DNA of 64,000 bases from Aeromonas sobria (GCF_000820145.1 NZ_CDBW01000033.1:16511-80510), one strand, 5' to 3'; shown: positions 28,201 to 39,123, numbered from the stretch's first letter. A program made the numbers and translations. Notes: generated from the letters alone by a model not told the origin.

Positions 28201-28659
28201 TTATTGACGACCAGAAGAACCAAAACCGCCTTCACCCCGTTCGCTCTGATTGAACTCATCGACCAGTTGGAAGCTGGCCTGAACCACCGGCATTATCACC
28301 AGCTGGGCGATGCGCTCGCCGGGCTGCATGGTGAACTCATCTTTGCCACGGTTCCAGACCGAGACCATCAGCTGACCCTGGTAGTCGGAATCGACCAGAC
28401 CCACCAGGTTGCCCAGCACGATGCCGTGCTTATGGCCGAGGCCGGAGCGGGGCAGGATGGTGGCACACAGAGCCGGATCCTGAATATGAATGGCCAGACC
28501 GGTCGGCACCAGGGTGGTATCACCGGGGGCCAGGGTCAGCGGCGCATCCAGCAGGGCGCGCAGGTCCATACCGGCAGAGCCCGGTGTGGCGTAGGCGGGC
28601 AGCGGGTACTCGGTACCGATACGGGCATCCAGAATCTTCAGTTCAATTTGTGTTGTCAT
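28201..28659 (-). CDS. dut: dUTP diphosphatase
   Basis: Dut hydrolyses dUTP to dUMP, keeping uracil out of DNA. The 152 residues contain all five dUTPase motifs, including [45 protein letters not shown] and the C-terminal [10 protein letters not shown]. The start [15 protein letters not shown] matches the family. It lies between coaBC and slmA in one operon. Confidence 0.97.
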   Translation of the reverse strand: MTTQIELKILDARIGTEYPLPAYATPGSAGMDLRALLDAPLTLAPGDTTLVPTGLAIHIQDPALCATILPRSGLGHKHGIVLGNLVGLVDSDYQGQLMVSVWNRGKDEFTMQPGERIAQLVIMPVVQASFQLVDEFNQSERGEGGFGSSGRQ

Positions 28660-28745
28660 GAATCGCTTGTTCAGTTGGATCTTGTGTCGGCGCCCCTCTT
28701 GGCACGGCAAGGGGGGGCGTCATGAGTCTTGCGTTATCGGGACGC

Positions 28746-29948
28746 TCAGCGCCGGTAGTGGCGCGCAATCAGGGCGATCAGGTGACGGGCCAGCGTCAGC
28801 TTGTCGGCCAGCGGCAGCGGGGCCTGGCCCCCTTGCCAGAACACGGTCAGGGCGTTGTCATCGGCGTTGAAGCCTTGCCCCTCGCGGGACACATCGTTGG
28901 CGGCGATCATGTCCAGCCGCTTACGCTGCAACTTGTCGAGGGCGTATTGTTCCACATCCACGGTTTCGGCGGCAAATCCGACGGTGAAGGGTTTGTCTGC
29001 AAGGGCACCAACGGCCGCGATGATGTCGGGATTCTTCACCAGCTTCACCACCATCTGGTCGTTATCGCCGGTCTTCTTGATCTTCTGGCTGGCCACCTGC
29101 TCGGGGCGATAGTCGGCCACCGCGGCGCAGCCGATGAAGAGGTCACACTCGCCGACCCGGCTCATCACCGCCTGATGCATCTGCTCGGCGCTCTCCACAT
29201 TGACACGGGTAACGCCTGCAGGCGTAGCCAGCGTCACCGGCCCGCTCACCAGGGTGACTTCTGCGCCCGCCTCACGGGCGGCACGGGCGATGGCATAGCC
29301 CATCTTGCCGGAGCTGTGGTTGCTGATGTAGCGTACCGGATCCAGTGCCTCGCGGGTCGGCCCAGCGGTCAACAGCAGCTTGACGCCCGCCAGCAACGGC
29401 TCGGCGGCCAGCTGCTGACAGCAGCGATCCACCAGATCGAGGGGATCCAGCATCCGGCCGGGGCCCACGTCGCCACAGGCCTGGCTGCCGGCATCCGGCC
29501 CCCACAGTAGAATGCCGCGGCTGGCCAGGGTCTTGAGGTTGGCCTGGGTTGCAGCGTTGAGATACATCTGCTGGTTCATGGCGGGCGCCAGCGCGATGGG
29601 GGCCGGGGTCGCCAGACAGAGGGTGGTCAGCAGTTCGTCGGCCATGCCGGCGGCCATCCGTGCCATCAGGTTGGCGCTGGCGGGGGCGATCAGTATCAGA
29701 TCGGCCCATTTGGCCAGCTCGATATGACCCATGCCTGCTTCGGCAGAGGGATCCAGCAGGCTGTAGGCCACCGGATGACCGGAGACCGCCTGCAGGGTCA
29801 GCGGGGTGATGAACTCTTTGGCGGAACGGGTCATCACCACCCGAACTTCGGCCCCCTGATCTTTCAGGCGACGTACCAGCTCGGCACTCTTGTAGGCGGC
29901 GATCCCGCCACTGACACCCAACAGGATGCGTTTATCGGCCAATCTCAT
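28746..29948 (-). CDS. coaBC: Bifunctional phosphopantothenoylcysteine decarboxylase / synthetase
   Basis: CoaBC adds cysteine to phosphopantothenate (CoaB) and decarboxylates the product (CoaC) in coenzyme A synthesis. The 400 residues have an N-terminal flavoprotein domain ([20 protein letters not shown], and [11 protein letters not shown] near the catalytic site) and a C-terminal CoaB domain ([20 protein letters not shown]). ATG 29948 fits the family start ([15 protein letters not shown]); a longer upstream frame is not conserved. It is the first gene of the coaBC-dut-slmA operon and is divergent from radC. Confidence 0.97.
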   Translation of the reverse strand: MRLADKRILLGVSGGIAAYKSAELVRRLKDQGAEVRVVMTRSAKEFITPLTLQAVSGHPVAYSLLDPSAEAGMGHIELAKWADLILIAPASANLMARMAAGMADELLTTLCLATPAPIALAPAMNQQMYLNAATQANLKTLASRGILLWGPDAGSQACGDVGPGRMLDPLDLVDRCCQQLAAEPLLAGVKLLLTAGPTREALDPVRYISNHSSGKMGYAIARAAREAGAEVTLVSGPVTLATPAGVTRVNVESAEQMHQAVMSRVGECDLFIGCAAVADYRPEQVASQKIKKTGDNDQMVVKLVKNPDIIAAVGALADKPFTVGFAAETVDVEQYALDKLQRKRLDMIAANDVSREGQGFNADDNALTVFWQGGQAPLPLADKLTLARHLIALIARHYRR

Positions 29949-30095
29949 CTGCTGTTTCTCTATCCGGCTCACTTTGACTGGTCGGCTAAGATACCACAGG
30001 CAATGGATGACGACAGGGGTTGGCATCAAGGGGTGTGGTCGGGTGCGCGCAATTTTTTGCTATGTTTTCTCTCAACAGGGATGAGGGAGAGACAA

Positions 30096-30770
30096 ATGAG
30101 CATTAAGGAGTGGCCAGAGGATGAGCGACCCAGAGAGAAGCTGCTGCGTCAGGGGCCCGCTGCGCTCTCCGATGCCGAGCTGCTCGCGATCTTTTTGCGT
30201 ACCGGTGTCAATGGCCTGAGTGCGGTGGACCTCTCGCGCAACCTGTTGAATCAATTCGGCTCTTTGCGCAGCTTGCTGGGGGCGGATCAGCAGGCATTCT
30301 GCGAGGCACACGGCTTGGGCCCTGCCAAATATGCCCAGTTGCAGGCGGTGCTGGAGATGGCCAGACGCCATCTGGCCGAACAGCTGCAACGGGGTGATGC
30401 GCTCAGCTCACCCCAGCTAACCCGGGATTATCTGCAGGCTCAGTTGCGAGATCGGCCGCGAGAGGTATTTGCGCTGTTATTGCTCGATAACCAGCACAGA
30501 GTCATTCAATTTGTTGAGCTTTTTTACGGCACAATCGATTCGGCCAGCGTCTGGCCCAGAGAAATCGTGCAGATCGCGCTCAAACATAATGCAGCTGCGG
30601 TGATTCTGGCGCATAATCACCCGTCCGGCGTCGCCGAGCCCAGCAGGGCCGACCGCCAGATCACGGATCGGATCACGGCCGCCTTGGCCCTGATCGATAT
30701 TAGAGTGCTGGATCACTTGGTGATCGGTGATGGCATCACGGTTTCGTTTGCCGAGCGCGGTTGGTTATGA
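30096..30770 (+). CDS. radC: RadC family JAB/MPN-domain protein
   Basis: This 224-residue RadC protein has an N-terminal helix-hairpin-helix region (about 20-90) and a JAMM-type metal-binding domain with [20 protein letters not shown] (about 170-190). It was once linked to DNA repair, but the role is unsettled. GGGAGAG precedes ATG 30096. It sits between coaBC (divergent) and rpmB, the order seen in E. coli and other gammaproteobacteria. Confidence 0.95.
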   Translation: MSIKEWPEDERPREKLLRQGPAALSDAELLAIFLRTGVNGLSAVDLSRNLLNQFGSLRSLLGADQQAFCEAHGLGPAKYAQLQAVLEMARRHLAEQLQRGDALSSPQLTRDYLQAQLRDRPREVFALLLLDNQHRVIQFVELFYGTIDSASVWPREIVQIALKHNAAAVILAHNHPSGVAEPSRADRQITDRITAALALIDIRVLDHLVIGDGITVSFAERGWL

Positions 30771-30907
30771 CTGTGCTCCGGCTCCGTATTAGTTGATCTT
30801 TGATCATGGATGCTGTATAAAATGCCGCCTTCTGTTTGCCCCGCAATCGAAGGCCAGCGGGGCAGACATTTGCTCGAGCAATTGAAGTAAGATTTGGAGA
30901 GACGGAC

Positions 30908-31144
30908 ATGTCTAGAGTATGTCAAGTAACCGGCAAGCGTCCGGCCGTTGGTAACAACCGTTCGCACGCAAACAACGCTACCAAGCGTCGTTTCCTGCCG
31001 AACCTGCACACTCACCGTTTTTGGGTTGAGGGTGAAAAACGCTTCGTAAGCCTGCGCGTATCCGCAAAAGGCATGCGTATTATCGACAAGCGTGGCGTTG
31101 AAGTGGTTCTGGCTGAACTGCGCGCCAGCGGTGTTAAGGTATAA
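30908..31144 (+). CDS. rpmB: 50S ribosomal protein L28
   Basis: This 78-residue, very basic protein begins [20 protein letters not shown], the L28 signature, and is full length. GGAGAG lies upstream of ATG 30908. It is followed 11 bases later by rpmG in the usual rpmB-rpmG operon. Confidence 0.98.
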   Translation: MSRVCQVTGKRPAVGNNRSHANNATKRRFLPNLHTHRFWVEGEKRFVSLRVSAKGMRIIDKRGVEVVLAELRASGVKV

Positions 31145-31155
31145 GGAATTAGATC

Positions 31156-31323
31156 ATGGCTAAAGGTATTCGCGATAAGATTCGTCTGAACTCCAGCGCC
31201 GGTACTGGTCACTTCTATACCACTACCAAGAACAAGCGCACCATGCCCGAAAAAATGGAGATCAAAAAGTTTGATCCCGTTATTCGTCAGCATGTGATCT
31301 ACAAGGAAGGCAAAATCAAGTAA
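31156..31323 (+). CDS. rpmG: 50S ribosomal protein L33
   Basis: This 55-residue protein ([20 protein letters not shown] at its start) matches L33. It lacks the paired CxxC zinc motifs (C-minus type), as in E. coli. AAGGAA precedes the ATG. It is the second gene of the rpmB operon and is followed by a strong terminator. Confidence 0.97.
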   Translation: MAKGIRDKIRLNSSAGTGHFYTTTKNKRTMPEKMEIKKFDPVIRQHVIYKEGKIK

Positions 31324-31343
31324 TTACTTGATGCTGCATTCCC

Positions 31344-31372
31344 AAAAACCCGGCTTCGTGCCGGGTTTTTTT
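31344..31372 (+). terminator. Terminator of rpmB-rpmG
   Basis: AAAAACCCGGC and GCCGGGTTTTT pair around TTCGT, followed by further T. Confidence 0.92.
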
Positions 31373-31416
31373 ATGGGCGGAATTCAGTACACTGCCGGAG
31401 CGAAAGGAGGATTGTC

Positions 31417-31872
31417 ATGTTCAAATTGAGCCGCAAAGGCTGGAATAACGTGATCATCGTGGTGGTGCTGATCGTGATCACCCTGTTGCACCGGATGGAG
31501 AGTGCCCAGCAGGAGAACAGCGCCAAGCGGGCGCGCCCCTTGCTGCCAGATGCGGCCGTGGTGCTCACCTGGCAGGGGCCGAGCTGGCAGATTGAACGGA
31601 TCGGCCAGGGCTGGCGCAGTGGGGCGGAGCTGGGGCTCAACAGTGAGCAGCTGGCTGCCCGTCTGGCCCGTTGGCAGAGCTGGTTACTGCCCCCCGGCGA
31701 GGCGGTGCGTGGTACGCCGGTGACCATCAAGGTATGGCTGGCCGGCCAGAACGATCCGGTCGAGATTGGCCTCTATCAGAACAGCGGTCAATATGGCGCC
31801 CAACTGCCATCCGGTCTCTGGCTCTCCCTCACTGCCGAGCAGTATCGCGATCTGTTGCGTCCTGCTCCCTGA
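31417..31872 (+). CDS. Single-pass membrane protein of unknown function
   Basis: The 151 residues start with a basic segment and one transmembrane helix (about 11-24, VIIVVVLIVITLLH), then a soluble part likely to face the periplasm. AAAGGAGG nine bases upstream is a strong ribosome binding site. I do not recognise the domain. It lies 24 bases before mutM on the same strand and is likely co-transcribed with it. Confidence 0.8.
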   Translation: MFKLSRKGWNNVIIVVVLIVITLLHRMESAQQENSAKRARPLLPDAAVVLTWQGPSWQIERIGQGWRSGAELGLNSEQLAARLARWQSWLLPPGEAVRGTPVTIKVWLAGQNDPVEIGLYQNSGQYGAQLPSGLWLSLTAEQYRDLLRPAP

Positions 31873-31896
31873 GTTCCTTTTCCTTGCGAGGTTCCA

Positions 31897-32709
31897 ATGC
31901 CTGAATTGCCAGAAGTTGAAGTCAGCCGTCAGGGGATCTCCCCCTGGCTTACCGGCATCAAGGTCACCAGGGTGGTGGTGCGGGATGGCCGCCTGCGTTG
32001 GCCGATCCCCGGTGAAATTCAGGAGCTGGTGGACCTCACTATCCATCGGGTGCGTCGCCGTGCCAAATACCTGCTGCTGGAGACCGATTTCGGCACCGCC
32101 ATCCTTCATCTGGGGATGTCTGGCAGCCTGCGGGTGCTGGATATCGGCACCCCGGCCGAGAAGCACGACCACGTGGATATCGAGCTGGAGAATGGCAAGC
32201 TGCTGCGGCTCAACGATCCGCGCCGCTTCGGCGCCCTGCTCTGGACCCGTGAACCGGCCGAAGCCCACGCGCTGCTGGCCAAGCTGGGGCCCGAGCCGCT
32301 CACCGACGCTTTCAATGCCGATTACCTGCGCGAGCGTGCCAAGGGGCGCAGCACCGCCATCAAGCAGTTCCTGATGGACAATCAGGTGGTGGTCGGGGTG
32401 GGCAACATCTACGCCAACGAGGCACTCTATGCTGCTGGCATTCATCCCAAACGGGCGGCGGGCAATATCAGTGGCGAGCAGTTGGGAACCCTGGTGGCCG
32501 AGATCAAGCGGGTACTGGCCGAGGCCATTCGTCAGGGGGGCACCACTCTGAAGGATTTCACCAGCGCCGATGGCAAGCCGGGCTATTTCGTGCAGCAGTT
32601 GCAGGTGTATGGCCGTGGCGGTCAGCCCTGTTTCCATTGTCACACCCTGCTGACCGAGATCAGAATGGGCCAGCGCACCACGGTTTTTTGCAGTCATTGT
32701 CAGCGCTGA
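31897..32709 (+). CDS. mutM: Formamidopyrimidine-DNA glycosylase
   Basis: MutM (Fpg) removes 8-oxoguanine and formamidopyrimidines from DNA. The 270 residues have the catalytic N-terminus PELPEVE, the helix-two-turn-helix region around [20 protein letters not shown], and a C-terminal zinc finger with four cysteines (CFHC near 245 and CSHC near the end). The length is that of E. coli MutM (269). Confidence 0.98.
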   Translation: MPELPEVEVSRQGISPWLTGIKVTRVVVRDGRLRWPIPGEIQELVDLTIHRVRRRAKYLLLETDFGTAILHLGMSGSLRVLDIGTPAEKHDHVDIELENGKLLRLNDPRRFGALLWTREPAEAHALLAKLGPEPLTDAFNADYLRERAKGRSTAIKQFLMDNQVVVGVGNIYANEALYAAGIHPKRAAGNISGEQLGTLVAEIKRVLAEAIRQGGTTLKDFTSADGKPGYFVQQLQVYGRGGQPCFHCHTLLTEIRMGQRTTVFCSHCQR

Positions 32710-32822
32710 ACACACTTTTTGCCCCGATCCGGGGGAAGTTGTAACAGCGTATTGCCACGCTGTTGAAGATTTGCACAGCTGTCACTAATATCCCGACCGT
32801 TCAGGCGGTTTGAGAAATAAAA

Positions 32823-33758
32823 ATGACAGTTAAATCAATAGACTGGGAACTCCTATCCCGGCAAGAGCGCTATTGCGCAAAATCCATGGCCCGCTTCCTC
32901 TACCCTGAGGGATGTGACCGAAAAACCTTCAATCGTGGCAAGTTTGTGCTGCGTAGCCTGCTCTATCGCAAGTCGCTGAGCCGGGTCTTCAGCCTGTTTC
33001 AGTGCGAGTCGCTCAAGGCGCTGCCAGCCATCTACCCCGAGCTGCTCGACAAGCCGATGCGTCCTTACCGCTTCGCTTGTGCCAGCGCCCGTCAACGGGC
33101 CGAGATGCTGGAAGCTCACTATCGGTTGCTCCTCGAGTGTTACCCGCAGCTGATCGATCCGCTCTATCTGGGCGAGGGGATTGAGCTGGGGCACTATCCC
33201 CAGAGCGATTGCCGCATCCTGCTGCGCCATGACGGCACCTTCCGCCGCGAGGCCGAGCTGGCGCTCTCCATCGTCAACGGCGAGGGGCAGCGCCTCTACA
33301 GCTGCGCCTTTTCGCTGGCGGGCAGTGCGGAGCGTTTGATGCTGATGATCGGCTCCATGCAGGGGCCGGAGCCTGCGGTCGACAATGCTCAGGATCGGGT
33401 GCGCGAGCTGACCAAAGAGGGACACGGCCTGCGGCCCAAATCCCTACTGGTACAGCTGGTGCTGCAACTGGCGCAGAGCATGGGGGCGGCAGAGGTGCTG
33501 GCGGTGCGCAAGCGGGCCCACGTGTTCCAGGCCAAGCGCTACAGCAGCAAGCAGAAAGCCAACCTGCAGGCTGATTATGACGAGCTGTGGCAGGAGTTCG
33601 ACGCCCGGGATGTGGACGCCAACTTCGTCGCCCTGCAAGCGCAGCCGCGCAAGCCGCTGGAGGAGATCGCCTCCAAAAAGCGGGCCATGTACCGGCGCCG
33701 CTACGAGTGGCTCGATCTGTTGGTGCAGGGGATGACCGCGTGTTTTGCCCGCCAGTAA
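32823..33758 (+). CDS. VirK/YbjX family (DUF535) protein
   Basis: The 311 residues resemble the DUF535 family that includes Shigella VirK and E. coli YbjX: LLYRKSLSRVFSLFQCESL near residue 42 and, further on, GLRPKSLLVQLVLQLAQSMG and VFQAKRYSSKQKANLQADYD. Related proteins affect envelope and surface-protein stability and antimicrobial peptide resistance; the molecular activity is unknown. It is a single gene between mutM and a terminator shared with coaD. Confidence 0.85.
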   Translation: MTVKSIDWELLSRQERYCAKSMARFLYPEGCDRKTFNRGKFVLRSLLYRKSLSRVFSLFQCESLKALPAIYPELLDKPMRPYRFACASARQRAEMLEAHYRLLLECYPQLIDPLYLGEGIELGHYPQSDCRILLRHDGTFRREAELALSIVNGEGQRLYSCAFSLAGSAERLMLMIGSMQGPEPAVDNAQDRVRELTKEGHGLRPKSLLVQLVLQLAQSMGAAEVLAVRKRAHVFQAKRYSSKQKANLQADYDELWQEFDARDVDANFVALQAQPRKPLEEIASKKRAMYRRRYEWLDLLVQGMTACFARQ

Positions 33759-33797
33759 CCGGCAAGCAGGCTGACCTCTCCATAACGAGACAGATAC

Positions 33798-33827
33798 AAC
33801 AAGGGCTACCCACGGGTAGCCCTTGTT
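33798..33827. terminator. Bidirectional terminator between the VirK-like gene and coaD
   Basis: AACAAGGGCTACC and GGTAGCCCTTGTT form a 13-pair stem with a CACG loop between convergent genes. Confidence 0.8.
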
Positions 33828-33851
33828 CGTTGTTGCCAGCCGGGGAGAGTT

Positions 33852-34388
<537 letters not shown>

Positions 34389-34566
34389 TTATCGCGACAG
34401 CCGCCGCCTCAGAATTTATTCATTGCGCGGTGTCTGAGGTACATTTTGGCGGTTTTAATCCATGTCAGCAGGTCTCTTCGCTTGAGAATAGCCCTGCATC
34501 AGGCAAGAATACGCCCATCGCGCATCAAGCCTCCTTGCAGTGGTGACAGGGAGCAAAGGGATTTTT

Positions 34567-35604
34567 ATGAAACGTATTCTGGTCGTTCGCAATGACAAGA
34601 TTGGTGACTTCATGCTGGCATGGCCGAGCTTCGCCATGCTCAAAGGATCCATGGCGTGTCATGTGACGGCGCTGGTTCCAGCCTACACGGCGCCGCTGGC
34701 CCGGCTCTGCCCCTGGATTGACGAGGTGATCATCGATCCGGGCGTCGGTGCCGACAAGGAGCAACAGCGCGCGCTGCTCGCGCGGATCAAGGCGGCGGCG
34801 TTCGATGCGTCCATCTGCCTCTTCTCCAACTCCCGCAACGCCATGCTGGTATGGAAGGCACACATCCCCTACCGGCTGGCCCCGGCGACCAAGCTGGCGC
34901 AGGTGCTCTACAACCAGCGACTGGTGCAGCGCCGTTCCCGCTCCCAGAAGCCGGAGTCCGAGTACAACCTGGAGTTAATCCGCCGTTTCCTGGCCGATCA
35001 GCAGGTAGCCGTAGTGGAGCCCCAGACGCCTTTTCTGCAGTTCGACCCCGCAACCCTGTTGCAGGTGCGGGAACAGTTGGCGCTCAGGCTCAAGCTCGAT
35101 GCCAGCCGCCCCTGGCTGATGGTGCACGCCGGCAGCGGCGGCTCGGCCAACAACCTCTCCATCGAGCAGTATGCCCGCATCATCATCAAGCTCAATCAGG
35201 CCTGCCCCGAGCTGCAGTGCGTGCTGACCGCAGGTCCGGGCGAGGAGAAGATGGCCGAACAGCTGGCGGCCGAGCTGTTGGCCCACGGCGGCAACGGCTG
35301 GATCTACCGCTCCAGCGATGGTCTGCCGATGTTCTGTCAGGTGCTCGCCAACGCGGCGTTGTTCGTGGCGGGCAGTACCGGGCCGCTCCACATCGCCGGC
35401 GCGCTGGATGTGCCGACCATAGGCTTCTTCCCGATGCGCCGCTCTGCTACCCCGCTGCGCTGGAAGCCCCTCAACAGCGAAGGTCGTCACCTTGCCTTCA
35501 GCCCGCCAGAGGATAGCGACCACCCGGAGGATATGAGCCAGCTCGATCCCAAGGCCATGGTGCCGGAGATGGCCCGCTGGGCGGCGCCCTTCTGGCAGAA
35601 GTAA
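34567..35604 (+). CDS. Glycosyltransferase family 9 (heptosyltransferase-like)
   Basis: The 345 residues show the GT9 fold: N-terminal ILVVRNDKIGDFMLAWPSFA and C-terminal FVAGSTGPLHIAGALDVPTI, the nucleotide-sugar-binding region. GT9 enzymes add heptose to the lipopolysaccharide core. It differs from the WaaF encoded 2 kb away and may be WaaQ-like or add another core sugar; the acceptor cannot be read from sequence. It begins the local core-oligosaccharide genes. Confidence 0.88.
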   Translation: MKRILVVRNDKIGDFMLAWPSFAMLKGSMACHVTALVPAYTAPLARLCPWIDEVIIDPGVGADKEQQRALLARIKAAAFDASICLFSNSRNAMLVWKAHIPYRLAPATKLAQVLYNQRLVQRRSRSQKPESEYNLELIRRFLADQQVAVVEPQTPFLQFDPATLLQVREQLALRLKLDASRPWLMVHAGSGGSANNLSIEQYARIIIKLNQACPELQCVLTAGPGEEKMAEQLAAELLAHGGNGWIYRSSDGLPMFCQVLANAALFVAGSTGPLHIAGALDVPTIGFFPMRRSATPLRWKPLNSEGRHLAFSPPEDSDHPEDMSQLDPKAMVPEMARWAAPFWQK

Positions 35605-35619
35605 GGTATCCAGCAATGC

Positions 35620-35645
35620 AAACAGGGCCCCGCGGGGCCCTGTTT
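35620..35645. terminator. Terminator between convergent glycosyltransferase genes
   Basis: AAACAGGGCCCC and GGGGCCCTGTTT are nearly contiguous, giving a strong stem between two converging genes. Confidence 0.7.
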
Positions 35646-35655
35646 CGTATGGCCG

Positions 35656-36432
35656 TTATTCCGGCTGCTGTGGCTGCTGGCGCACCCAGAGGTCGGCGTA
35701 TTTGACGAAGGTGGAGTGGGCGGAGAGGATCGCCAGCAGCAGCCCCTGCTTGCCATCGAGGAAACCGGCTTTTAGCAGGTACATCTTGAGGAAGCAGCCG
35801 ACGGCGTGGAGCAGCCCCTGACTGAGGGAGCCCTTTTTGCCGCGAGCTGTGCGCTGATCGGCCCAGGCACGGGCATAACCGGCGGATTTCACCAGATAGT
35901 GCTCCAGATCCCGATAGGTGAAGTGGAGCAGGTCGCCATGGAGATTGACGATCTTCATGTTGGCCCGCACTTCCACCTTCTCGTGTACCAGCGCTTCGTT
36001 GTAGCTGGTGAGTGCCTTGGGATAGAGGCGCAGCACCCGATCCGGATACCAGCCGCTGTGGCGGATAAAACGGCCAAACACCCAGGAGAGGCGCGGGATC
36101 GAGTAGATGGTATCGCTGGCTGGATTGGTCATCACCTTGGCGATAGCGGTTTTCAGCTCAGGGGTGAGCCGCTCGTCGGCATCCAGCCACAACACCCAGT
36201 CGGATTGCACATGGGACTGCGCCAGTCGGCGCTGCTTGCCAAAGCCAGGCCACTTCTGGTTGACGAAGAAGCGGGCGCCAAACTCGGCGGCAATGGCCGG
36301 TGTCTCGTCCTGGCTGCCGGAGTCCAGAATGACGATCTCGTCCACCAGTCCGTCGAGGGAGGCGAGGCACTTGCGCAGGTTGTCGGCTTCATTCTTGACG
36401 ATCAGAACGGCAGCCAGAGTCGGTTTTTTCAC
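35656..36432 (-). CDS. Family 2 glycosyltransferase, WaaE/KdtX-like
   Basis: With GTG 36432 as start ([19 protein letters not shown]) this is a 258-residue GT-A enzyme, the length of WaaE, which adds glucose to the first heptose of the core. The DxD metal site is in [11 protein letters not shown], and an [21 protein letters not shown] nucleotide-binding region is near residue 35. The frame extends upstream to ATG 36570, but that part is Arg/Pro-rich and overlaps a repeated non-coding stretch, so the GTG is preferred. It is next to coaD and waaA, as waaE is in other species. Confidence 0.85.
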   Translation of the reverse strand: MKKPTLAAVLIVKNEADNLRKCLASLDGLVDEIVILDSGSQDETPAIAAEFGARFFVNQKWPGFGKQRRLAQSHVQSDWVLWLDADERLTPELKTAIAKVMTNPASDTIYSIPRLSWVFGRFIRHSGWYPDRVLRLYPKALTSYNEALVHEKVEVRANMKIVNLHGDLLHFTYRDLEHYLVKSAGYARAWADQRTARGKKGSLSQGLLHAVGCFLKMYLLKAGFLDGKQGLLLAILSAHSTFVKYADLWVRQQPQQPE

Positions 36433-36821
36433 AAAATTGGGCTCATGGTTATTGCCCGGCTGGTGGGGCGAATGGGTATTGATGGGCCATTCTAACGGAA
36501 AAATGGGCCAAAGAGAGAGCCGCCATTGCCCGTTTCTGCCTGCTGTTTTCCTGTCTCGCTGGCGTTTCATCTCGCTCGGCAGGAAGAAGGCCGTCGCTGG
36601 AAAAATGAGGCGGCGGCAGCGCCAAGCAAGGATCTTCTGTTATTTATCCGACCATTGCATGGGACGCGTAATCTCGCGGGGTGGGCAGAAGGTCACCGCT
36701 GAAAAAATGAGGCGGATGGGGGGATGAGCGAGGATCTTCTGTTATTTATCCAGTCATTCTTGGGGCATAATCTCGCCCAGTGATGATTAACAGTCGGGCC
36801 TGTCCCGAGAGAAGACGCGTG
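36433..36821. other. Divergent control region of waaE-like and waaF genes
   Basis: These 389 bases hold an imperfect tandem duplication (36,585-36,778, listed separately) and no gene. CATAAT at 36,766-36,771 in the right copy could be a -10 element for waaF. Confidence 0.5.
36585..36778. repeat. Imperfect tandem duplication, two units of about 100 bases
   Basis: Unit 1 (36,585-36,680) and unit 2 (36,687-36,778) align at an offset of 102 bases. They share an exact 21-base block (36,629-36,649 and 36,731-36,751), AAAAATGAGGCGG (36,601 and 36,703) and TAATCTCGC (36,669 and 36,768, where a three-base deletion shifts the offset to 99). Confidence 0.85.
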
Positions 36822-37856
36822 ATGAAAATATTGGTGATCGGCCCCTCCTGGGTCGGCGACATGGTGATGTCCCAGAGTCTCTACAAGGCGATCAAGGCCA
36901 ACCACCCGGAGTGTGAGCTGCACGTGATGGCGCCATCCTGGTGCTGCGCCCTGCTGGAGCGGATGCCGGAGGTGGACAAGGCGATCACCATGCCCCTTGG
37001 CCACGGTGACTTCAAACTGGTGGCGCGCCGCCGCCTCGGCAAGCAGCTGGCGGCCGAGAAGTACGATCAGGCCATCGTCCAGCCCAACTCCATGAAGTCG
37101 GCGCTGATCCCCTGGTTTGCCCGCATTCCGGTGCGTACTGGCTGGAAGGGCGAGAGCCGCTACGGTCTGCTCAACGATCTGCGCAGCAACAAGTCTGCCT
37201 TCCCGCTGATGGTGGAGGGCTATCTGGCGCTCGCCTATCCCAAGGCGCAGATGAAGAGCCGGGCCGATATCCCGACCATTCCGCACCCGGCACTCCACGT
37301 TGATCTGATCAATCAGAGCAAGGCGCTGGAGCGACTGGGGCTGGATCGCGCCCGCCCGGTGCTGGTGCTCTGCCCCGGTGCCGAGTTTGGCCCGGCCAAA
37401 CGCTGGCCGGAGGGGCACTACGCCGTGGTGGCCCAGCAGCATCTGGACGAAGGGTGGCAGGTGTGGATCTTCGGCTCCAACAAGGATCTGCCGGTCGGCA
37501 ACACCATCCGGGATCGGGTCAATCTGCTGACCCGCCCCAACTGCCACGTGCTGGCGGGCAAGACCAGCCTGCACGAGGCGATCGATCTGATGGCGCTGGC
37601 CAGCCGGGTCATCTCCAACGACTCCGGCCTGATGCACATCGCCGCCGCCCTCAACCGGCCACTGGTCGGCGTTTATGGCTCCACCTCGCCGCTCTACACC
37701 CCGCCGCTGGCGGATCGGGTCGAGATCGTCCACACCGACATCGAGTGTCGCCCCTGCTTCAAGCGCACCTGCAAGTTCGGCCATCTCAAGTGCCTGATCG
37801 ACTTGCCGCCGGAGCAGGTGGTCGATGCCTGCAAGAAGCTGGAGCAGAGCCAGTAA
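36822..37856 (+). CDS. waaF: ADP-heptose:LPS heptosyltransferase II
   Basis: WaaF adds the second heptose of the inner lipopolysaccharide core. The 344 residues begin MKILVIGPSWVGDMVMSQSL, the WaaF signature, and contain LCPGAEFGPAKRWP and SNDSGLMHIAAALNRPLVG for ADP-heptose binding. The C-terminal CRPCFKRTCKFGHLKCL cysteine cluster is also typical. It ends one base before the waaA start. Confidence 0.96.
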   Translation: MKILVIGPSWVGDMVMSQSLYKAIKANHPECELHVMAPSWCCALLERMPEVDKAITMPLGHGDFKLVARRRLGKQLAAEKYDQAIVQPNSMKSALIPWFARIPVRTGWKGESRYGLLNDLRSNKSAFPLMVEGYLALAYPKAQMKSRADIPTIPHPALHVDLINQSKALERLGLDRARPVLVLCPGAEFGPAKRWPEGHYAVVAQQHLDEGWQVWIFGSNKDLPVGNTIRDRVNLLTRPNCHVLAGKTSLHEAIDLMALASRVISNDSGLMHIAAALNRPLVGVYGSTSPLYTPPLADRVEIVHTDIECRPCFKRTCKFGHLKCLIDLPPEQVVDACKKLEQSQ

Positions 37857-37857
37857 G

Positions 37858-39123
37858 ATGCCCTACCGTCTGCTCTACAACCTGCTGATCCATCTGGGAT
37901 TGCCGCTGGCGCTGCTGGCGCTCTACAAGCCGAAAAAGGGTAAGCCCGGCTTTGGCGAGCGCTGGGCCGAGCATCTCGGCCGACTGCCTGCCACCGGACA
38001 GGATGCGCCGCTCTGGATCCATGCGGTGAGCGTGGGGGAGACGCTGGCCATCACGCCGCTCATTCGTGCCCTCAAGGCCGAGCGGCCCGATCTGCCGATC
38101 CTGCTCACCACCACCACTCGCACCGGCGCCGAGCAGGCCGCCAAGCTGGGGGAGCTGGTGGTGCATCGCTACGCGCCGCTCGACTACCCCTGGGCGGTGG
38201 CGGCCTTTCTCGACACCTTCAAGCCGCGCGCGCTCTGGGTGATGGAGACCGAGCTGTGGCCGAACTGGCTGGCCGCCTGCGAGGCGCACCATCTGCCGGT
38301 GACCATCATCAATGCCCGTCTTTCCGAGCGATCCTGCCAGCGTTATGCCCGCTTCCACGGCGCCTTCGACGCCCTGAGCCGACCGCTGACCCATCTGCTC
38401 TGTCAGCATCAGGATGACGCCGACCGCTTCGCTCGCCTCGGCATTGATCGTTCGCGGCTGGCGGTGACTGGCTCCATCAAGTTCGATATCCAGTTTGGTG
38501 ACGAGGTGCAGGCCAAAGGTCGCGCCCTGCGCCAGCAGCTGGGTGCTGAGCGACCAGTCTGGATCGCCGCCAGCACCCATCTGGGTGAAGACGAGCAGGT
38601 GCTGGCCGCCTTCGATCTGCTGCTCAAACGCCATCCCGCTGCGCTGCTGATCCTGGTGCCGCGTCATCCCGAGCGGTTCGATCGGGTGGCCGAGCTGTGT
38701 GCCCCTTACGGCTGCGTGCGGCGCACCAGTCATGCTGCGGTGAGTGCCGAGGATAAGGTCTATCTCGGCGATACCATGGGCGAGCTGCCGCTGATGCTGG
38801 CGGCGGCCGATGTGGCCTTCGTTGGTGGCAGTCTGGTGAAGATCGGCGGCCACAACCTGCTGGAGCCGGCGGCGCTCGGCAAGCCCTGCCTGACCGGCCC
38901 CGCCTACTTCAACTTCAGCGATATCACCTGCCAGTTGGTGGCTCAGGGGGGCGCCGCCATCGTGGCCGATGCCGCCGAGCTGGGCGAGCAGGTGAGCCAG
39001 CTGTTTACCGACGGGAATGCCCACCGCGAGATGGGGGAGCAGGCCCGTGCCGTGGTGCTGCGCAATCAGGGGGCGCTGGCGCGTACCCTCTCGCATTGCC
39101 TCGCTGCGCTGGAAAACGACTGA
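37858..39123 (+). CDS. waaA: Kdo transferase WaaA (KdtA)
   Basis: WaaA attaches Kdo residues to lipid A precursor at the inner membrane. The 421 residues show an N-terminal membrane-anchoring helix (LLIHLGLPLALLALY), FGERWAEHLGRLP, WIHAVSVGETLAITPLI and METELWPNWL in the GT-N domain, and the GT-C domain with GGSLVKIGGHNLLEPAALG. It is directly coupled to waaF and followed by a strong terminator. Confidence 0.97.
   Translation: MPYRLLYNLLIHLGLPLALLALYKPKKGKPGFGERWAEHLGRLPATGQDAPLWIHAVSVGETLAITPLIRALKAERPDLPILLTTTTRTGAEQAAKLGELVVHRYAPLDYPWAVAAFLDTFKPRALWVMETELWPNWLAACEAHHLPVTIINARLSERSCQRYARFHGAFDALSRPLTHLLCQHQDDADRFARLGIDRSRLAVTGSIKFDIQFGDEVQAKGRALRQQLGAERPVWIAASTHLGEDEQVLAAFDLLLKRHPAALLILVPRHPERFDRVAELCAPYGCVRRTSHAAVSAEDKVYLGDTMGELPLMLAAADVAFVGGSLVKIGGHNLLEPAALGKPCLTGPAYFNFSDITCQLVAQGGAAIVADAAELGEQVSQLFTDGNAHREMGEQARAVVLRNQGALARTLSHCLAALEND

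Noticed and set aside
31684..32715. 343-codon frame on the minus strand
   Set aside because: It is antisense to mutM and the upstream membrane protein gene; shadow composition.
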